Assembly (NCBI RefSeq): GCF_900142645.1
Contig: NZ_FRBP01000013.1
Coordinates: 62,001-126,000 of the forward strand
DNA: 64,000 nt
Direction of reading: 5' to 3'
Source: Eubacterium callanderi
GTDB lineage: Bacteria; Bacillota; Clostridia; Eubacteriales; Eubacteriaceae
The notes beneath the pieces are model-generated. The model saw only the letters and a list, made by a program, of their open reading frames with translations. It did no database searches and had not been told where the DNA came from. Position numbers and translations under genes: made by a program. This document shows, in pieces, positions 44,192 through 55,033 of the stretch; position 1 is the stretch's first letter, and the number at the start of each line of letters is the position of its first letter.

Positions 44192-47188
44192 TTAAAGGAG
44201 ATAGCTGTAATTATTGACTACCGCTTTAATAATATCATTGATACCCTGAGGCAGTGTATTGTCACCGATAGAGGCATCAATAACATTGCCTTCAAGGCGG
44301 ACCTTAACACAATGGTCACCTGTGACCAGAAAACCACTGTTACTGCTGTCTTCAAAGTCGGAAAGGGTGTGATAGAGGGTAAACTTATCTTTGTAAGGTG
44401 CACTGTCATATGGACAGAAGGTCTGGCAGTTACCACATTCGTTACACATTCTGTCAACATGGACAATCTGACGCATCTTATGGTGCGGTACAAAAAGGGC
44501 CAGATTTGCACGGTTTGGACACACATCCATACAGGATTCACAGACAGTTGAGCATTCCAGACAACGGCTGCATTCTGTTGATTCACATTTTGGTTCGGCC
44601 AGAATACCCCGTTTAGCCAGAGCTCTTTCATAATTGCCGGTATTTTTAGAATAGGTGGAAGCAGGTTCGAGCGCTTCGGCTTTTACAATGGTATCGGTAA
44701 CCTTGCGCGCGTCTGCAATGGCCTGTACAACGGTGGCAGCGCCTAATTGAGCGTCACCGGCTACAAATATATTGTCACGGGCTTCCAGCGTGTCTTTGTT
44801 TACTTCGACACGGTCACGGTCTGTCAGAGCGATTTTATTCTGAGCAAACCATTCTTTGTCAATTTTTGCGCCAACCGAGGCGATGACAGTATTAGCTGGA
44901 ATATCCATGAATTCATCGGTGTTTTCAGGACTTCTTCTGCCAGACGAATCCGGTGCGCCGAGCACCATCTTACGGCAGGAAAGGAGGCTGCCGTCAAATT
45001 TTTCAGGGGAGAGAAGCTCATAGAATTTCACGCCGTCTTCCAATGCCATTGCAAGCTCTTCTTCGTCGGCTGGCATATAACGTTTTGTTCTGCGGTATAC
45101 CAGATGGACATTTTCAACACCTGGGGCTTTTTTGGCAGCTCTGGCGGCATCCATGGCGGTATTGCCACCACCGATCACTACAACGTCCTTCCCAAGTTTC
45201 AGGCTGGAAGCATCTTTTCTGAAGCTTTGTAAAAAGTCGAGTACGTTGATTGCCTGTTCACCCTCCAGTTTATACGGGCTTGGCCCCCAGGCGCCGGTAG
45301 CGGCGATAACATATTTAAAGCCCTTGCTTTTCAGTTCTTCTACAGAGCCGATTTCTTTGTTTGTAACGACTTCTACACCGTAGGCTTCCATGAGCTTTAC
45401 ATCATTTTCTACGATTTCGGCATCGACACGGAACTCAGGAACTACATGGCGTACAATCCCCCCCAGACTTTCATTGCGTTCAAAGATTGTAGCAGAGATC
45501 CCATTTCTTGCCAGAAAGTAAGCGGCGGAGATACCGGCAGGGCCGCCACCGATAATGGCCACCTTGGCATCTGTACGTTTTTCAATGGGTTTGATCTCTT
45601 TGAGTAAATCGTCATAACCCAGCTCGGCAGCGTTAAGCTTCACATCACGGATACACAGAGGGGCCTCATAGAAATTACGTGTACAGTTGTCCATGCAGCG
45701 GTGGTTACAGATGGTACCGGTGATAAACGGAAGTGGATTCTTCGCAGTGATAACTTTAAGCGCTTCCAGAGGCCTGTTTTCGCCCAGAAGTTCAATATAA
45801 TCCGGGATATCCTGAGAAATTGGGCAGGCTTCAGAACAGGGGGCTGTAAAACAGTCAACCAACGGTACTTTTTTGTCAAATTTTCTGGATGGCAAAGGTT
45901 TTATGGCGCCTTTTACATTATGAGGGTTGGTTCGGGCACGTTTTGCGAGCATGGATAAAGCCGAAGGCTTTAGATTTTGCACTTCCTTGAAATTATAAGA
46001 GACAAGATCCTCTGCCATTTGGTCAAGTCGGTTGTATCCACCTGGTTTTAACAGGGTGGTGGCCAGGGTGATCGGCCAGACACCTGCTTTAAAGATGTCT
46101 TTAATGTTAAAGATATCTGCACCGCCAGAGTAAGAAATACGCAGATCGCCGTCAAAGGCTTTTGCCAGGCGGTTTGCCAGTTCGATTGAACATGGGAACA
46201 GGGACCGGCCTGACATGTACATATCTTCGCTTGGCAAAACACCATCAATAACCTTTTGTGGGAAGGTATTTGTGATTTTTACCCCAAAGGCAACGCCTTT
46301 ATCGGCGGCTTCTTTTTTCAGGCGGGTAAACATGGGGACAGCGTCCTTGAACTGAAGGTCATGTAAGAAGTGATAGTCGTCAAAATCCATGTAGTCATAA
46401 CCCATGCTGTCCAGAATTTCACGGGCGGATTCGTAGCCTAACATGGTGGGATTACACTTGACAAAAGTATTCAAACCTTTTTCGTTAATCAGGTAGCTGG
46501 CGATTCGTTCAATTTCATCGGGTGGACAGCCGTGGAGGGTAGAAAGGGTGATGGAGCGGCTGACAACCGGAGTAATATTTCTGACATAACCAGCGTCAAT
46601 GTTATCAAACTGATCTAAATGAGCCAGGGTGTAATCCATACATTCTTGCCACACGGCAGAGTTTTCAGCATTTTTCATCCCCTCGATATAATGATCGATT
46701 TTTTCAGTCTGAACACCGGCAAAATCATAGCCGACACTCATGTTAAAGATAAAGCCGTCTGGGCTTCCGAAGCCCATTTCCTTGGCTAAAAGCTTGATGG
46801 CAAACCAGGCCTTTACATATTCATCATAGGCTTCTTCCACGCGCAGCTCGGTAGACCATTCACAGTTGTAGCATTCATCGCCGGCTGTGATACAGGGCTT
46901 GGAAACAAGCGCGGCAAGGTCTTCGCCGTCTACGGGCTGTACAGTTTTTAATTCAAAGAAACGGGCACCGCCAACATAAGCGGCGATGATGTTCTGTGCC
47001 AGCTGGTTGTGCGGACCTGCAGCGGGGCCAAAGGGGGTTTCCAGCATCTCGCCAAAAATTGAGAGCGTCTGCTGGTCGTTTTTTTTGTAAAGTTTGTGAA
47101 CACCAAAAATACTTTTTTCTTTTTTGTATTCACTTAAGATCCAGTTGATCATCTCGCCAAAGGGGATAGGGTACATTTTATCACTCAT
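44192..47188 (-). CDS. ygfK: YgfK-type selenium-associated oxidoreductase (iron-sulfur flavoprotein)
   Basis: A 998-residue protein. The N-terminal third is dihydroorotate-dehydrogenase-like (GEMLETPFGPAAGPHNQLAQN, GGARFFELKTVQP). Then comes a glutamate-synthase small-subunit-like part with CTAPCSEACPISQDIPDYI and ICNHRCMDNCTR, the FAD site AIIGGGPAGISAAYFLARNG and the NAD(P) site VVIGGGNTAMDAARAA. A C-terminal pair of 4Fe-4S motifs ends it (CSRCLECSTVCESCMDVCP, CNECGNCQTFCP). It is annotated as a putative selenate reductase subunit in E. coli, but the context shows a role with the Se-hydroxylase, probably electron transfer. Confidence 0.94.
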   Translation of the reverse strand: MSDKMYPIPFGEMINWILSEYKKEKSIFGVHKLYKKNDQQTLSIFGEMLETPFGPAAGPHNQLAQNIIAAYVGGARFFELKTVQPVDGEDLAALVSKPCITAGDECYNCEWSTELRVEEAYDEYVKAWFAIKLLAKEMGFGSPDGFIFNMSVGYDFAGVQTEKIDHYIEGMKNAENSAVWQECMDYTLAHLDQFDNIDAGYVRNITPVVSRSITLSTLHGCPPDEIERIASYLINEKGLNTFVKCNPTMLGYESAREILDSMGYDYMDFDDYHFLHDLQFKDAVPMFTRLKKEAADKGVAFGVKITNTFPQKVIDGVLPSEDMYMSGRSLFPCSIELANRLAKAFDGDLRISYSGGADIFNIKDIFKAGVWPITLATTLLKPGGYNRLDQMAEDLVSYNFKEVQNLKPSALSMLAKRARTNPHNVKGAIKPLPSRKFDKKVPLVDCFTAPCSEACPISQDIPDYIELLGENRPLEALKVITAKNPLPFITGTICNHRCMDNCTRNFYEAPLCIRDVKLNAAELGYDDLLKEIKPIEKRTDAKVAIIGGGPAGISAAYFLARNGISATIFERNESLGGIVRHVVPEFRVDAEIVENDVKLMEAYGVEVVTNKEIGSVEELKSKGFKYVIAATGAWGPSPYKLEGEQAINVLDFLQSFRKDASSLKLGKDVVVIGGGNTAMDAARAAKKAPGVENVHLVYRRTKRYMPADEEELAMALEDGVKFYELLSPEKFDGSLLSCRKMVLGAPDSSGRRSPENTDEFMDIPANTVIASVGAKIDKEWFAQNKIALTDRDRVEVNKDTLEARDNIFVAGDAQLGAATVVQAIADARKVTDTIVKAEALEPASTYSKNTGNYERALAKRGILAEPKCESTECSRCLECSTVCESCMDVCPNRANLALFVPHHKMRQIVHVDRMCNECGNCQTFCPYDSAPYKDKFTLYHTLSDFEDSSNSGFLVTGDHCVKVRLEGNVIDASIGDNTLPQGINDIIKAVVNNYSYLL

Positions 47189-47244
47189 TTTGATACTCCT
47201 TTTTATGGTGGAACATATTTTTATTTTATAACAGGGCAGTGATG

Positions 47245-48579
47245 TTATCTGTGATTAATGCGATCAGCTAATTTTTTAGCGGCTTCGCGTGATTTTGCCA
47301 GAATAGCTTCTTCATCAATGTTCAGCAGCTCACGGTCTTTCATAAGAACCTTGCCGTTAATCATAGTGGTAATGACGGAGCGGCCGCACATACCAAATAG
47401 AATATGTGAATTATAATTGTCAGCGTTCATCGGGGTGGTTGGGTTGTAATCTGTTATGATGATGTCGGCAGCGGCTCCCGGGGCAAGCACACCTAATGTT
47501 TTGCCAAAAAGGCGTTTTGCGATGGCTGGGTTATTGTTAAACAGCATCTGGGGGATTTCGACCCAGGCCACATTTGGATCACAATTGAAATGTTTGTGAA
47601 GGATATTGGCGACCTTGTAGGATTCGATCATATCATTGGTGTAGCCATCTGTTCCGAGACCGATGAGAATACCGCGTTTTACAAGCTCCAGCACTGGTGG
47701 ACAGCCAACAGCGTTTCCCATATTGGACTCTGGGTTATGTACGACCATGGTGTTGGTATCTTTGAGAATTGCCATTTCTTCGCCATTGACATGAATGCAA
47801 TGAACAGCAATGGTGTTTTCGCCTAAAATATTTTTATCAAATAGGCGGTTGACTACACGTTTACCATATTTTTCTAAAGAGTCATAAACATCGTCCAGTC
47901 CCTCAGCGACATGTACATGATAACCGGCGTAATCCGGTTTTTCGGCATTGCAGTAATCCAGCGTTTCGTCGGTCAGGGTAAAGGCGGCGTGCAGGCCGAG
48001 CATGCCGTGGACCATGCCGGTTTTGTCTTCATGGGCGGCTTTGATAAAATCAATATTTTCTTTAACGGCGGCTTTCATTTTATCGGCACCGTCTCTGTCA
48101 GAAACCTCGTAGCAAAGGCTGGTACGTACGCCCAGCTCTTTGGCGACATCAGCAATTGTGAAGAGGCTGTCCTTAATCTCGCCATAGCTGGCGTGGTGAT
48201 CGACCACAGTGGTAACACCCTGCTTGATACAGTCGATATAAGTATCGTATGCGCTGTATTTATTGTCTTCGTTTGTCAGGTTGCGGTCAATGGTCCACCA
48301 TTGGCCATCTAAAATATCCATGAAATTTTGAGGATTAAAGCCTTCAATGGAAAGTCCTCTTGCAAAGGTGCTGTAAATATGGTTATGGGTGTTGATCAGC
48401 CCTGGCATGATGACACCGCCTTTGGCATCAATAAATTCAGCATCGGGATATTGTGTTTTCATTTCTTCCGTAGAAGCAACGTTTACAATTTCATTACCTT
48501 CCACCGCGACACAACCATTATCTAAATACGTGTTCTTTTCATCTCGGGTAATTAACCGACCATTTCCAATTAAAATCAT
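47245..48579 (-). CDS. ssnA: SsnA-type aminohydrolase
   Basis: A 444-residue amidohydrolase of the SsnA family, close to chlorohydrolases and guanine deaminase. GLINTHNHIYSTFARG holds the H-x-H metal pair, YHVHVAEG and AVHCIHVNGEEM two more histidines, and LGTDGYTNDM the aspartate. It probably deaminates or hydrolyses an intermediate of purine breakdown. It is the first gene of the leftward operon, with ygfK 56 bases on. Confidence 0.92.
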   Translation of the reverse strand: MILIGNGRLITRDEKNTYLDNGCVAVEGNEIVNVASTEEMKTQYPDAEFIDAKGGVIMPGLINTHNHIYSTFARGLSIEGFNPQNFMDILDGQWWTIDRNLTNEDNKYSAYDTYIDCIKQGVTTVVDHHASYGEIKDSLFTIADVAKELGVRTSLCYEVSDRDGADKMKAAVKENIDFIKAAHEDKTGMVHGMLGLHAAFTLTDETLDYCNAEKPDYAGYHVHVAEGLDDVYDSLEKYGKRVVNRLFDKNILGENTIAVHCIHVNGEEMAILKDTNTMVVHNPESNMGNAVGCPPVLELVKRGILIGLGTDGYTNDMIESYKVANILHKHFNCDPNVAWVEIPQMLFNNNPAIAKRLFGKTLGVLAPGAAADIIITDYNPTTPMNADNYNSHILFGMCGRSVITTMINGKVLMKDRELLNIDEEAILAKSREAAKKLADRINHR

Positions 48580-48961
48580 TGTTTTCTCCTTGATTATTAT
48601 TATTTTGAATGGATATAGAAAATGGTGTGTTTTTCTATATCACGGATGAATACTGCAAAACATTGAATATGCGAAGGTTTTTATATGAGATGCAGCAACC
48701 TTTTAATAGACTTGCAAGACAATAATACTTTATTATCCTAAAGATAATTTATCATGTTTTAAAACAAAAAGCAAGCCTTTTTTAAAAAAAATTATTAAAT
48801 CTATTTTGGCAATATAATAAATTTTTATTTTTTTTAAAAACAGGGGTTGCGCTTCTTCAAAAATGGTGTTATGATAGACACATAAATCAAACAAATTGTC
48901 AGGTAACCTGATAAACTGTTTGGTTAATTGAAAAAGTCGATATGCGAAGGAATTAATTAAG
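48580..48961. promoter_or_regulatory. Divergent regulatory region with two dyads
   Basis: The 380 bases between ssnA and the YheO-like gene. Rightward promoter: TTGCGC (48847-48852), 17 bases, TATGAT (48870-48875). Dyad 1, GATATAGAAAA (48612-48622) with TTTTCTATATC (48631-48641), is a perfect 11-bp stem 33 bases before the ssnA start. Dyad 2, 48888-48922, has outer arms CAAACA/TGTTTG and inner TCAGGT-a-ACCTGA, in the rightward leader. Both could be operators. Confidence 0.6.
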
Positions 48962-49618
48962 ATGCAAGGAGAAACACTGAATTTATTAAAAAATTTGGCC
49001 CATGGCATTGCTACCCAGTTTGGCAGCAACTGTGAAGTGGTAGTGCATGATCTTACAACTGAAAATAAAGAGAGCACGGTTGTCTATATAGAGAATGGAC
49101 ATGTTACCAACCGCAAGCTGGGAGACGGGCCCTCCCATGTGGTGCTGGAAGCTCTGAAAAAAAGCCCCGAAGATTTACAGGATCATCTGGATTATATGAC
49201 AAAAACGGCAGATGGCAAAATTTTAAAATCGAGTACGGTTTATATCAGAGATAAAGGCAATAAGGTTATTGGTATCTTTTCGATTAATTATGACATTACA
49301 GGCTTATTGATGGTGGAGAACTCACTTCAGTCTCTTATCGGAACCCAAAAAGAAAAAGAGGAAGAAGTGGAGAACATTCCTACAAATGTTAATGACTTAC
49401 TGGACGATCTGCTTGAGCAGTCTGTTCGACTGGTTGGAAAGCCGGTGGCCTTAATGAACAAAGAGGATAAGATCAAGGCGCTTAAATTTTTAAATGATGC
49501 CGGAGCTTTACTGATCACCAAAGCAAGCGAAAAGCTGACAGCTTACTTTGGGATATCCAAGTACACGCTGTACAGCTATATAGATCAGAGCAGTTCTGAT
49601 CCATCAGAAAAGAAATAG
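48962..49618 (+). CDS. YheO-like PAS/helix-turn-helix regulator 1
   Basis: A 218-residue regulator. The YheO-like PAS domain (1-115) has QFGSNCEVVVHDLTTENKESTVV and IGIFSINYDITGL. The C-terminal DNA-binding domain (about 155-215) has FLNDAGALLITKASEKLTAYFGISKYTLYSYI. It is the first gene of the rightward purine operon, with ygeX next. It is a local regulator by position; a purine or an intermediate may be its ligand. A similar protein is encoded at 56492-57139. Confidence 0.85.
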   Translation: MQGETLNLLKNLAHGIATQFGSNCEVVVHDLTTENKESTVVYIENGHVTNRKLGDGPSHVVLEALKKSPEDLQDHLDYMTKTADGKILKSSTVYIRDKGNKVIGIFSINYDITGLLMVENSLQSLIGTQKEKEEEVENIPTNVNDLLDDLLEQSVRLVGKPVALMNKEDKIKALKFLNDAGALLITKASEKLTAYFGISKYTLYSYIDQSSSDPSEKK

Positions 49619-49676
49619 GCGAAGACCATCACGGCCCTGAAAACAATTTAGTATTACACTTTAACAGGAGAGAACA

Positions 49677-50888
49677 ATGGAAAAAATCAAATGGGTATCC
49701 AATGAGATGCCAAAAACGGACGATAAGGAATTATCGGTGATGTCCATCGAATCGGTTAAGAAGGCGAAAGCTTTTCATGAAAGCTTTCCGCAGTATTCAC
49801 AGACGCCGCTTGTAAAGCTTGACAAAATGTCAGAGTATCTGGGCATCGGAAGTTTGTTTGTGAAAGATGAATCTTACCGTTTTGGTCTCAATGCCTTTAA
49901 GGTTTTAGGTGGTTCCTTTGCGATGGCGAGGTATATTGCACAAAAGCTGGGCAGAGATGTCTCTGAGCTGGACTATGATTATCTGACGTCCGATAAACTG
50001 AAAGAAGAATTTGGACAGGCCACTTTTTTTACAGCTACTGACGGTAACCATGGACGTGGCGTTGCGTGGGCGGCTAATAAACTCGGACAAAAGGCAGTCG
50101 TCTATATGCCGAAAGGCTCCAGCCCGATTCGATTGGAAAACATTTTAAAAGAGAACGCGGAGGCGTCCATTACAGATGTAAACTATGACGAATGTGTCCG
50201 TATAGCGGCGGCTGAAGCAGAAAAAACAGAAAACGGCGTGGTTGTTCAGGATACGGCATGGGATGGCTATGAAGAAATTCCCGCCTGGATCATGCAGGGC
50301 TACGGGACAATGGCGCTGGAAGCAGCTGAGCAGTTAAAAACTGCTGGCTGTGAACGTCCGACACATATTTTTATTCAGGCAGGTGTTGGATCCCTGGCCG
50401 GAGCAGTACAAGGATTTTTCGCAAACCTGTTCCCGGGAAACTGCCCTACAACGGTTGTAGTTGAAGCGGATGAAGCAGCCTGCTTATATAAATCGGCCTC
50501 TGCTGGAGACGGTAAGATCCGTTTTGTGGATGGAGATATGCAAACGATCATGGCCGGTTTGGCCTGCGGTGAGCCGAACACCATATCATGGGAAATTTTG
50601 AAAAATAACAGCTCCTTTTTCGTTTCCTGCCCGGACTGGGTGGCGGCAAAAGGTATGAGAATGCTGGCGGCGCCGGTGAAAGGGGATACGCCTGTAACCT
50701 CCGGTGAGTCCGGAGCGGTATCCATGGGCTTAATTGCAACTTTAATGGAAAGCGATGACTATAAAGATCTGAGAGAGAGCATGGGTCTGGACCATAGTTC
50801 TAAGATCATCATGTTCTCAACTGAAGGGGATACAGATCCCGAAAATTACCGCGCTATTGTCTGGAATGGCGCACACCCATCAATTTAA
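49677..50888 (+). CDS. ygeX: Diaminopropionate ammonia-lyase
   Basis: A 403-residue PLP enzyme of fold type [19 protein letters not shown] holds the PLP lysine, [18 protein letters not shown] is the phosphate-side block, and [15 protein letters not shown] the glycine-rich site. The family splits 2,3-diaminopropionate to pyruvate and two ammonia. In Se/purine clusters it is placed after ring opening, so diaminopropionate or a related compound may be an intermediate. Confidence 0.94.
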   Translation: MEKIKWVSNEMPKTDDKELSVMSIESVKKAKAFHESFPQYSQTPLVKLDKMSEYLGIGSLFVKDESYRFGLNAFKVLGGSFAMARYIAQKLGRDVSELDYDYLTSDKLKEEFGQATFFTATDGNHGRGVAWAANKLGQKAVVYMPKGSSPIRLENILKENAEASITDVNYDECVRIAAAEAEKTENGVVVQDTAWDGYEEIPAWIMQGYGTMALEAAEQLKTAGCERPTHIFIQAGVGSLAGAVQGFFANLFPGNCPTTVVVEADEAACLYKSASAGDGKIRFVDGDMQTIMAGLACGEPNTISWEILKNNSSFFVSCPDWVAAKGMRMLAAPVKGDTPVTSGESGAVSMGLIATLMESDDYKDLRESMGLDHSSKIIMFSTEGDTDPENYRAIVWNGAHPSI

Positions 50889-50910
50889 ATTAATCAGGAG
50901 GCAAATAAAA

Positions 50911-52221
50911 ATGGATTTTGAAGCAATCAAAAAAGCGGCACAGGGTTATGAAGAGGATATGACAAAATTCCTCCGCAATATTGTTAAAAACCCGGGTGAA
51001 AGCTGTGATGAGGAAAAGCATATTAATACCATTGCTGAAGAAATGCGTAAGCTCGGTTTTGACAAAGTGGAAATTGACCCACAGGGGAATGTCTTGGGAT
51101 ATATGGGAACCGGCGATACCCTGATCGGTTTTGATGCTCATATAGACACCGTTGGCGTTGGCAATATGGATAACTGGGATTTCGATCCCTATGAAGGCTT
51201 TGAATCGGATAGCGAAATCGGGGGGCGTGGAACCTCTGATCAGCTTGGGGGGATTGTGTCCGCTGTATATGGCGCTAAAATTATGAAAGACCTGGGTATG
51301 CTGAATGATAAATACAGCGTGCTGGTGACCGGTACAGTTCAGGAAGAGGATTGCGATGGTCTGTGCTGGCAGTATATCATCAATGAAGACAAGGTCCGTC
51401 CCGAATTTGTCGTTTCTACCGAGCCGACAGATGGCGGTATTTACCGTGGACAGCGTGGCCGCATGGAAATCCGGATCGACGTTGCGGGTGTCTCTTGTCA
51501 CGGATCAGCTCCGGAGCGTGGCGACAACGCCATTTATAAAATGGCGGATATTCTCCAGGATGTCCGTGCCCTTAATGAAAATGATGCTGAAGAAGGTACG
51601 GAAATCAAGGGTCTGGTTAAAATGCTGGATGAAAAATACAATCCGGAGTGGAAGGAAGCCCGCTTCTTAGGCCGTGGTACTGTCACCACTTCGGAAATCT
51701 TCTTTAGCTCACCAAGCCGCTGTGCAGTAGCGGATGGCTGTTCGGTTTCTCTGGACCGCCGTATGACTGCCGGGGAAACCTGGGAAAGCTGTCTGGAAGA
51801 AATCCGCAATCTGCCAAATGTAAAAAAATACGGGAATGATGTGAAGGTTTCGATGTATGAATATGACCGTCCTTCTTACACCGGATGTGTTTATCCGATC
51901 GAATGCTATTTCCCAACATGGGTTATTCCGGAAGACCACAAGGTTACTAAAGCATTGGAAGAAGCTTACAAGGGAATGTACGGTGAAGAACGCATCGGCT
52001 CTTCTGAGACAGTGGCAGAACGGAAAGCCCGTCCGCTGACAGATAAATGGACTTTCTCAACGAATGGTGTGTCCATCATGGGACGTAACGGTATTCCGGT
52101 AATTGGTTTTGGCCCTGGAGCAGAAGCGCAGGCTCATGCACCAAACGAAAAAACCTGGAAACAGGATCTTGTGACCTGTGCCGCTGTTTACGCTGCTTTA
52201 CCGACTGTTTACACCAAATAA
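50911..52221 (+). CDS. ygeY: YgeY-type M20-family deacylase/hydrolase
   Basis: A 436-residue M20-family hydrolase. [14 protein letters not shown] holds the first zinc ligand, [17 protein letters not shown] the bridging Asp, and [11 protein letters not shown] the catalytic Glu pair. The ATG at 50911 behind AGGAGGC is chosen; an earlier in-frame start at 50857 lies inside ygeX. It probably cleaves an N-carbamoyl or amide bond in purine breakdown. Confidence 0.94.
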   Translation: MDFEAIKKAAQGYEEDMTKFLRNIVKNPGESCDEEKHINTIAEEMRKLGFDKVEIDPQGNVLGYMGTGDTLIGFDAHIDTVGVGNMDNWDFDPYEGFESDSEIGGRGTSDQLGGIVSAVYGAKIMKDLGMLNDKYSVLVTGTVQEEDCDGLCWQYIINEDKVRPEFVVSTEPTDGGIYRGQRGRMEIRIDVAGVSCHGSAPERGDNAIYKMADILQDVRALNENDAEEGTEIKGLVKMLDEKYNPEWKEARFLGRGTVTTSEIFFSSPSRCAVADGCSVSLDRRMTAGETWESCLEEIRNLPNVKKYGNDVKVSMYEYDRPSYTGCVYPIECYFPTWVIPEDHKVTKALEEAYKGMYGEERIGSSETVAERKARPLTDKWTFSTNGVSIMGRNGIPVIGFGPGAEAQAHAPNEKTWKQDLVTCAAVYAALPTVYTK

Positions 52222-52322
52222 AAAACTTCGGCTGTGGATAAAGGATAATTTGCGACGTTGTTACTTTTATCCTGAGTTTTAAACTATAAGCATTAATTTA
52301 TAAAAATCAAGGAGATTAAAAA

Positions 52323-53522
52323 ATGGATAAAACTTTACAAACCTATATCGATAAACTGAATGCGTTGAATTTTAAAGAAATGTACGAAAATGACTTTTTC
52401 CTGACCTGGGAAAAAACACCGGAAGAGCTGGAAGCTGTGTTCACCGTGGCTGACGCTTTAAGATATATGCGTGAAAATAATATTTCTACTAAAATTTTTG
52501 AGAGTGGTCTGGGAATTTCCCTGTTCCGTGATAATTCAACCCGTACCCGTTTCAGCTTTGCCTCTGCCTGCAACCTCTTAGGTCTGGAAGTACAGGATTT
52601 AGATGAAGGTAAGTCTCAGGTAGCCCACGGAGAGACTGTGCGTGAAACTGCCAATATGATCTCCTTTATGGCAGATGTTATCGGTATTCGGGATGATATG
52701 TACATTGGCAAAGGGAACGCCTATATGCATGAAGTGGTCGATGCTGTGACTGAGGGCCACAAAGACGGTATTCTGGAACAGAAACCAACCTTAGTCAACC
52801 TGCAGTGCGACATTGACCATCCAACACAGGCAATGGCCGACGCCCTCCATCTAATCCATTATTTTGGCGGTATTGAAAACCTTAAGGGTAAAAAAGTCGC
52901 GATGACCTGGGCCTACTCCCCATCCTATGGAAAACCGTTATCTGTACCGCAGGGGATTGTCGGTCTGATGACCCGTCTGGGCATGGACGTTACTCTGGCA
53001 CATCCGGAAGGATATGAAATTATGTCTGACGTAGAAGAAGTGGCTAAAAAGAATGCAGCTGAAAGCGGTGGATCTTTTACAAAGACCAACAGCATGGCAG
53101 AAGCTTTTAAAGACGCTGACGTTGTTTATCCCAAGAGCTGGGCACCCTTCTCCGCAATGGAAGAACGGACCATCTTATACGGCAACGGTGACCAGGAAGG
53201 CATCGATCGCTTAGAAAAAGAACTGCTCGCTCAGAATGCAAATCATAAAGACTGGGAATGCACCGAAGAGTTGATGAAAACAACCAAAGACGGCAAAGCG
53301 CTTTATATGCACTGCCTCCCAGCTGACATTACTGGCGTTAGCTGTGAAGAAGGCGAAGTTGAAGCCTCTGTATTCGACCGCTATCGTACAGAATTATATA
53401 AAGAAGCAAGCTACAAGCCGTATATTATTGCCGCTATGATCTTCCTGGCAAAGGAAAAAGATCCTCAGGCAACCTTAAAGGCTCTGGAAGAAAGAGGTAT
53501 TGACCGCTTCTTTACCAAATAA
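52323..53522 (+). CDS. ygeW: YgeW-type knotted carbamoyltransferase
   Basis: A 399-residue relative of aspartate/ornithine carbamoyltransferase. FRDNSTRTRFSFASA holds the carbamoyl-phosphate loop STRTR, CDIDHPTQAMADALHL has HPTQ, and MHCLPADI has HCLP. The amino-acid-binding region differs from known OTCase, as expected for the YgeW group. Working backward it would form carbamoyl phosphate from a ureido compound, which carbamate kinase (next gene) turns into ATP. Confidence 0.94.
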   Translation: MDKTLQTYIDKLNALNFKEMYENDFFLTWEKTPEELEAVFTVADALRYMRENNISTKIFESGLGISLFRDNSTRTRFSFASACNLLGLEVQDLDEGKSQVAHGETVRETANMISFMADVIGIRDDMYIGKGNAYMHEVVDAVTEGHKDGILEQKPTLVNLQCDIDHPTQAMADALHLIHYFGGIENLKGKKVAMTWAYSPSYGKPLSVPQGIVGLMTRLGMDVTLAHPEGYEIMSDVEEVAKKNAAESGGSFTKTNSMAEAFKDADVVYPKSWAPFSAMEERTILYGNGDQEGIDRLEKELLAQNANHKDWECTEELMKTTKDGKALYMHCLPADITGVSCEEGEVEASVFDRYRTELYKEASYKPYIIAAMIFLAKEKDPQATLKALEERGIDRFFTK

Positions 53523-53603
53523 AAGCGAGCCGAAAAATAAATTTGAGGATGGCCGGGCCCTTTGCTCAGCCATCCATCCATTTTTCATTTAAAGGAGAAA
53601 ACC

Positions 53604-54536
53604 ATGAGCAAGAAAATTGTGATCGCCCTGGGTGGAAACGCTTTAGGCAACAATTTACCAGAACAAATGGCGGCGGTTAAAAATACAGCCAAAGCCATCG
53701 CGGATTTAATAGAGGAAGGAAATGAAGTCGTTATTTCTCACGGAAACGGGCCGCAGGTCGGTATGATCAATCTGGCCATGGGTGAGCTGGCAAAGGCAGA
53801 CCCTGGAAATCCGGTGGCGCCTTTATCTGTTTGTGTGGCGATGAGCCAGGGATATATTGGCTATGATCTTCAGAATGCGTTGAGGGAGGAGCTCCTTGAC
53901 CGGGGAATTCACAAACCGGTTTCAAGCATTATTACCCAGATGCGCGTCGATCCTGACGATGAAGCCTTCAGCCATCCAACAAAACCCATTGGACGTTTCA
54001 TGACAAAAGAAGAAGCGGACGAAATGGTTCGCGAAAGAAATTATGATGTTGTGGAGGATGCGGGCCGGGGCTATCGGCGTGTTGTCGCCTCCCCCAAACC
54101 CGTTGAGATAATTGAAATTGAAACCGTTAAAACTCTGGCAGAGGCTGGGCAGGTCGTTGTGGCAGCCGGGGGCGGCGGAATCCCTGTTTACGCTCAGGGA
54201 AATCATTTAAAAGGTGCTGCCGCTGTAGTGGACAAGGATTTTGGAAGCTGTCTGCTGGCAAAGGAAATCGGCGCAGACTGTCTGATTATTTTAACAGCTG
54301 TCGAAAAGGTTGCCATTAATTTCGGCAAGCCGAATGAAGAATGGCTGTCTGAAATCAGTGTTGAAGAAGCTCAAAAATACGCTGATGAGGGACAGTTTGC
54401 TCCTGGCTCCATGCTGCCGAAGGTTCAGGCGGCAATGGAATTTGCAAAATCGGATTCAGACCGTTTTGCGTTGATCACTCTGCTTGAAAAAGCAAAGGAC
54501 GGTATCCAGGGAAAAACAGGAACGATTATCAAATAA
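53604..54536 (+). CDS. arcC: Carbamate kinase
   Basis: A 310-residue amino-acid-kinase-fold enzyme making ATP from carbamoyl phosphate and ADP. KIVIALGGNALGNN opens it, VISHGNGPQVGMINLAMGE is the carbamate kinase block, and PGSMLPKVQAAMEF is near the C-terminus. The ATG at 53604 behind AAGGAG is chosen over a 53562 codon. Following ygeW it would be the energy-yielding step. Confidence 0.95.
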   Translation: MSKKIVIALGGNALGNNLPEQMAAVKNTAKAIADLIEEGNEVVISHGNGPQVGMINLAMGELAKADPGNPVAPLSVCVAMSQGYIGYDLQNALREELLDRGIHKPVSSIITQMRVDPDDEAFSHPTKPIGRFMTKEEADEMVRERNYDVVEDAGRGYRRVVASPKPVEIIEIETVKTLAEAGQVVVAAGGGGIPVYAQGNHLKGAAAVVDKDFGSCLLAKEIGADCLIILTAVEKVAINFGKPNEEWLSEISVEEAQKYADEGQFAPGSMLPKVQAAMEFAKSDSDRFALITLLEKAKDGIQGKTGTIIK

Positions 54537-54576
54537 ATAAGTTAAATTTTCAACAAATAACAAGAAGGAGAATATT

Positions 54577-54954
54577 ATGAGTAAAACAGTTATAAACGCA
54601 GCAAAAGCACCAGCCGCTGTCGGACCTTATTCACACGCCAATGCCGCAGGAGACACTATTTATATTTCAGGCCAGCTGGGTCTGGACCCGGAAACCGGTG
54701 TTCTGGCAGAAGGTGTGGAGGCTCAGGCTAAAACAGGTTTTGAAAATTTAAAAACCATTTTAACCGAAGTTGGTGTTTCTTTTGAAAACGTTGTGAAAAC
54801 AACAGTCTTTTTAACAGACATGAATGACTTTGCCGCGGTTAATGATATTTACGCGCAGTATTTTACAGGCGAGTATCCGGCGCGTTCCTGCGTTCAGGTT
54901 GCAGCACTGCCAAAAGGGGCTTCTTTTGAGATTGAAGCCATTGCAGCAAAATAA
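54577..54954 (+). CDS. ridA: RidA-family enamine/imine deaminase
   Basis: A 125-residue RidA protein, with KAPAAVGPYSHA at the start, SGQLGLDPETG, and YPARSCVQVAALPKGASFEIEAIA near the end, which holds the conserved Arg. It hydrolyses enamines/imines from PLP enzymes, a natural helper of the ygeX ammonia lyase, whose reaction gives 2-aminoacrylate. Confidence 0.95.
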   Translation: MSKTVINAAKAPAAVGPYSHANAAGDTIYISGQLGLDPETGVLAEGVEAQAKTGFENLKTILTEVGVSFENVVKTTVFLTDMNDFAAVNDIYAQYFTGEYPARSCVQVAALPKGASFEIEAIAAK

Positions 54955-55033
54955 CGATGCGTTAACACACCGTGCACAAAGTGTTCTTGGAGGGCTGCCC
55001 TTAACGGTCCTCTAAGGTCATGAGGAGAAAATC

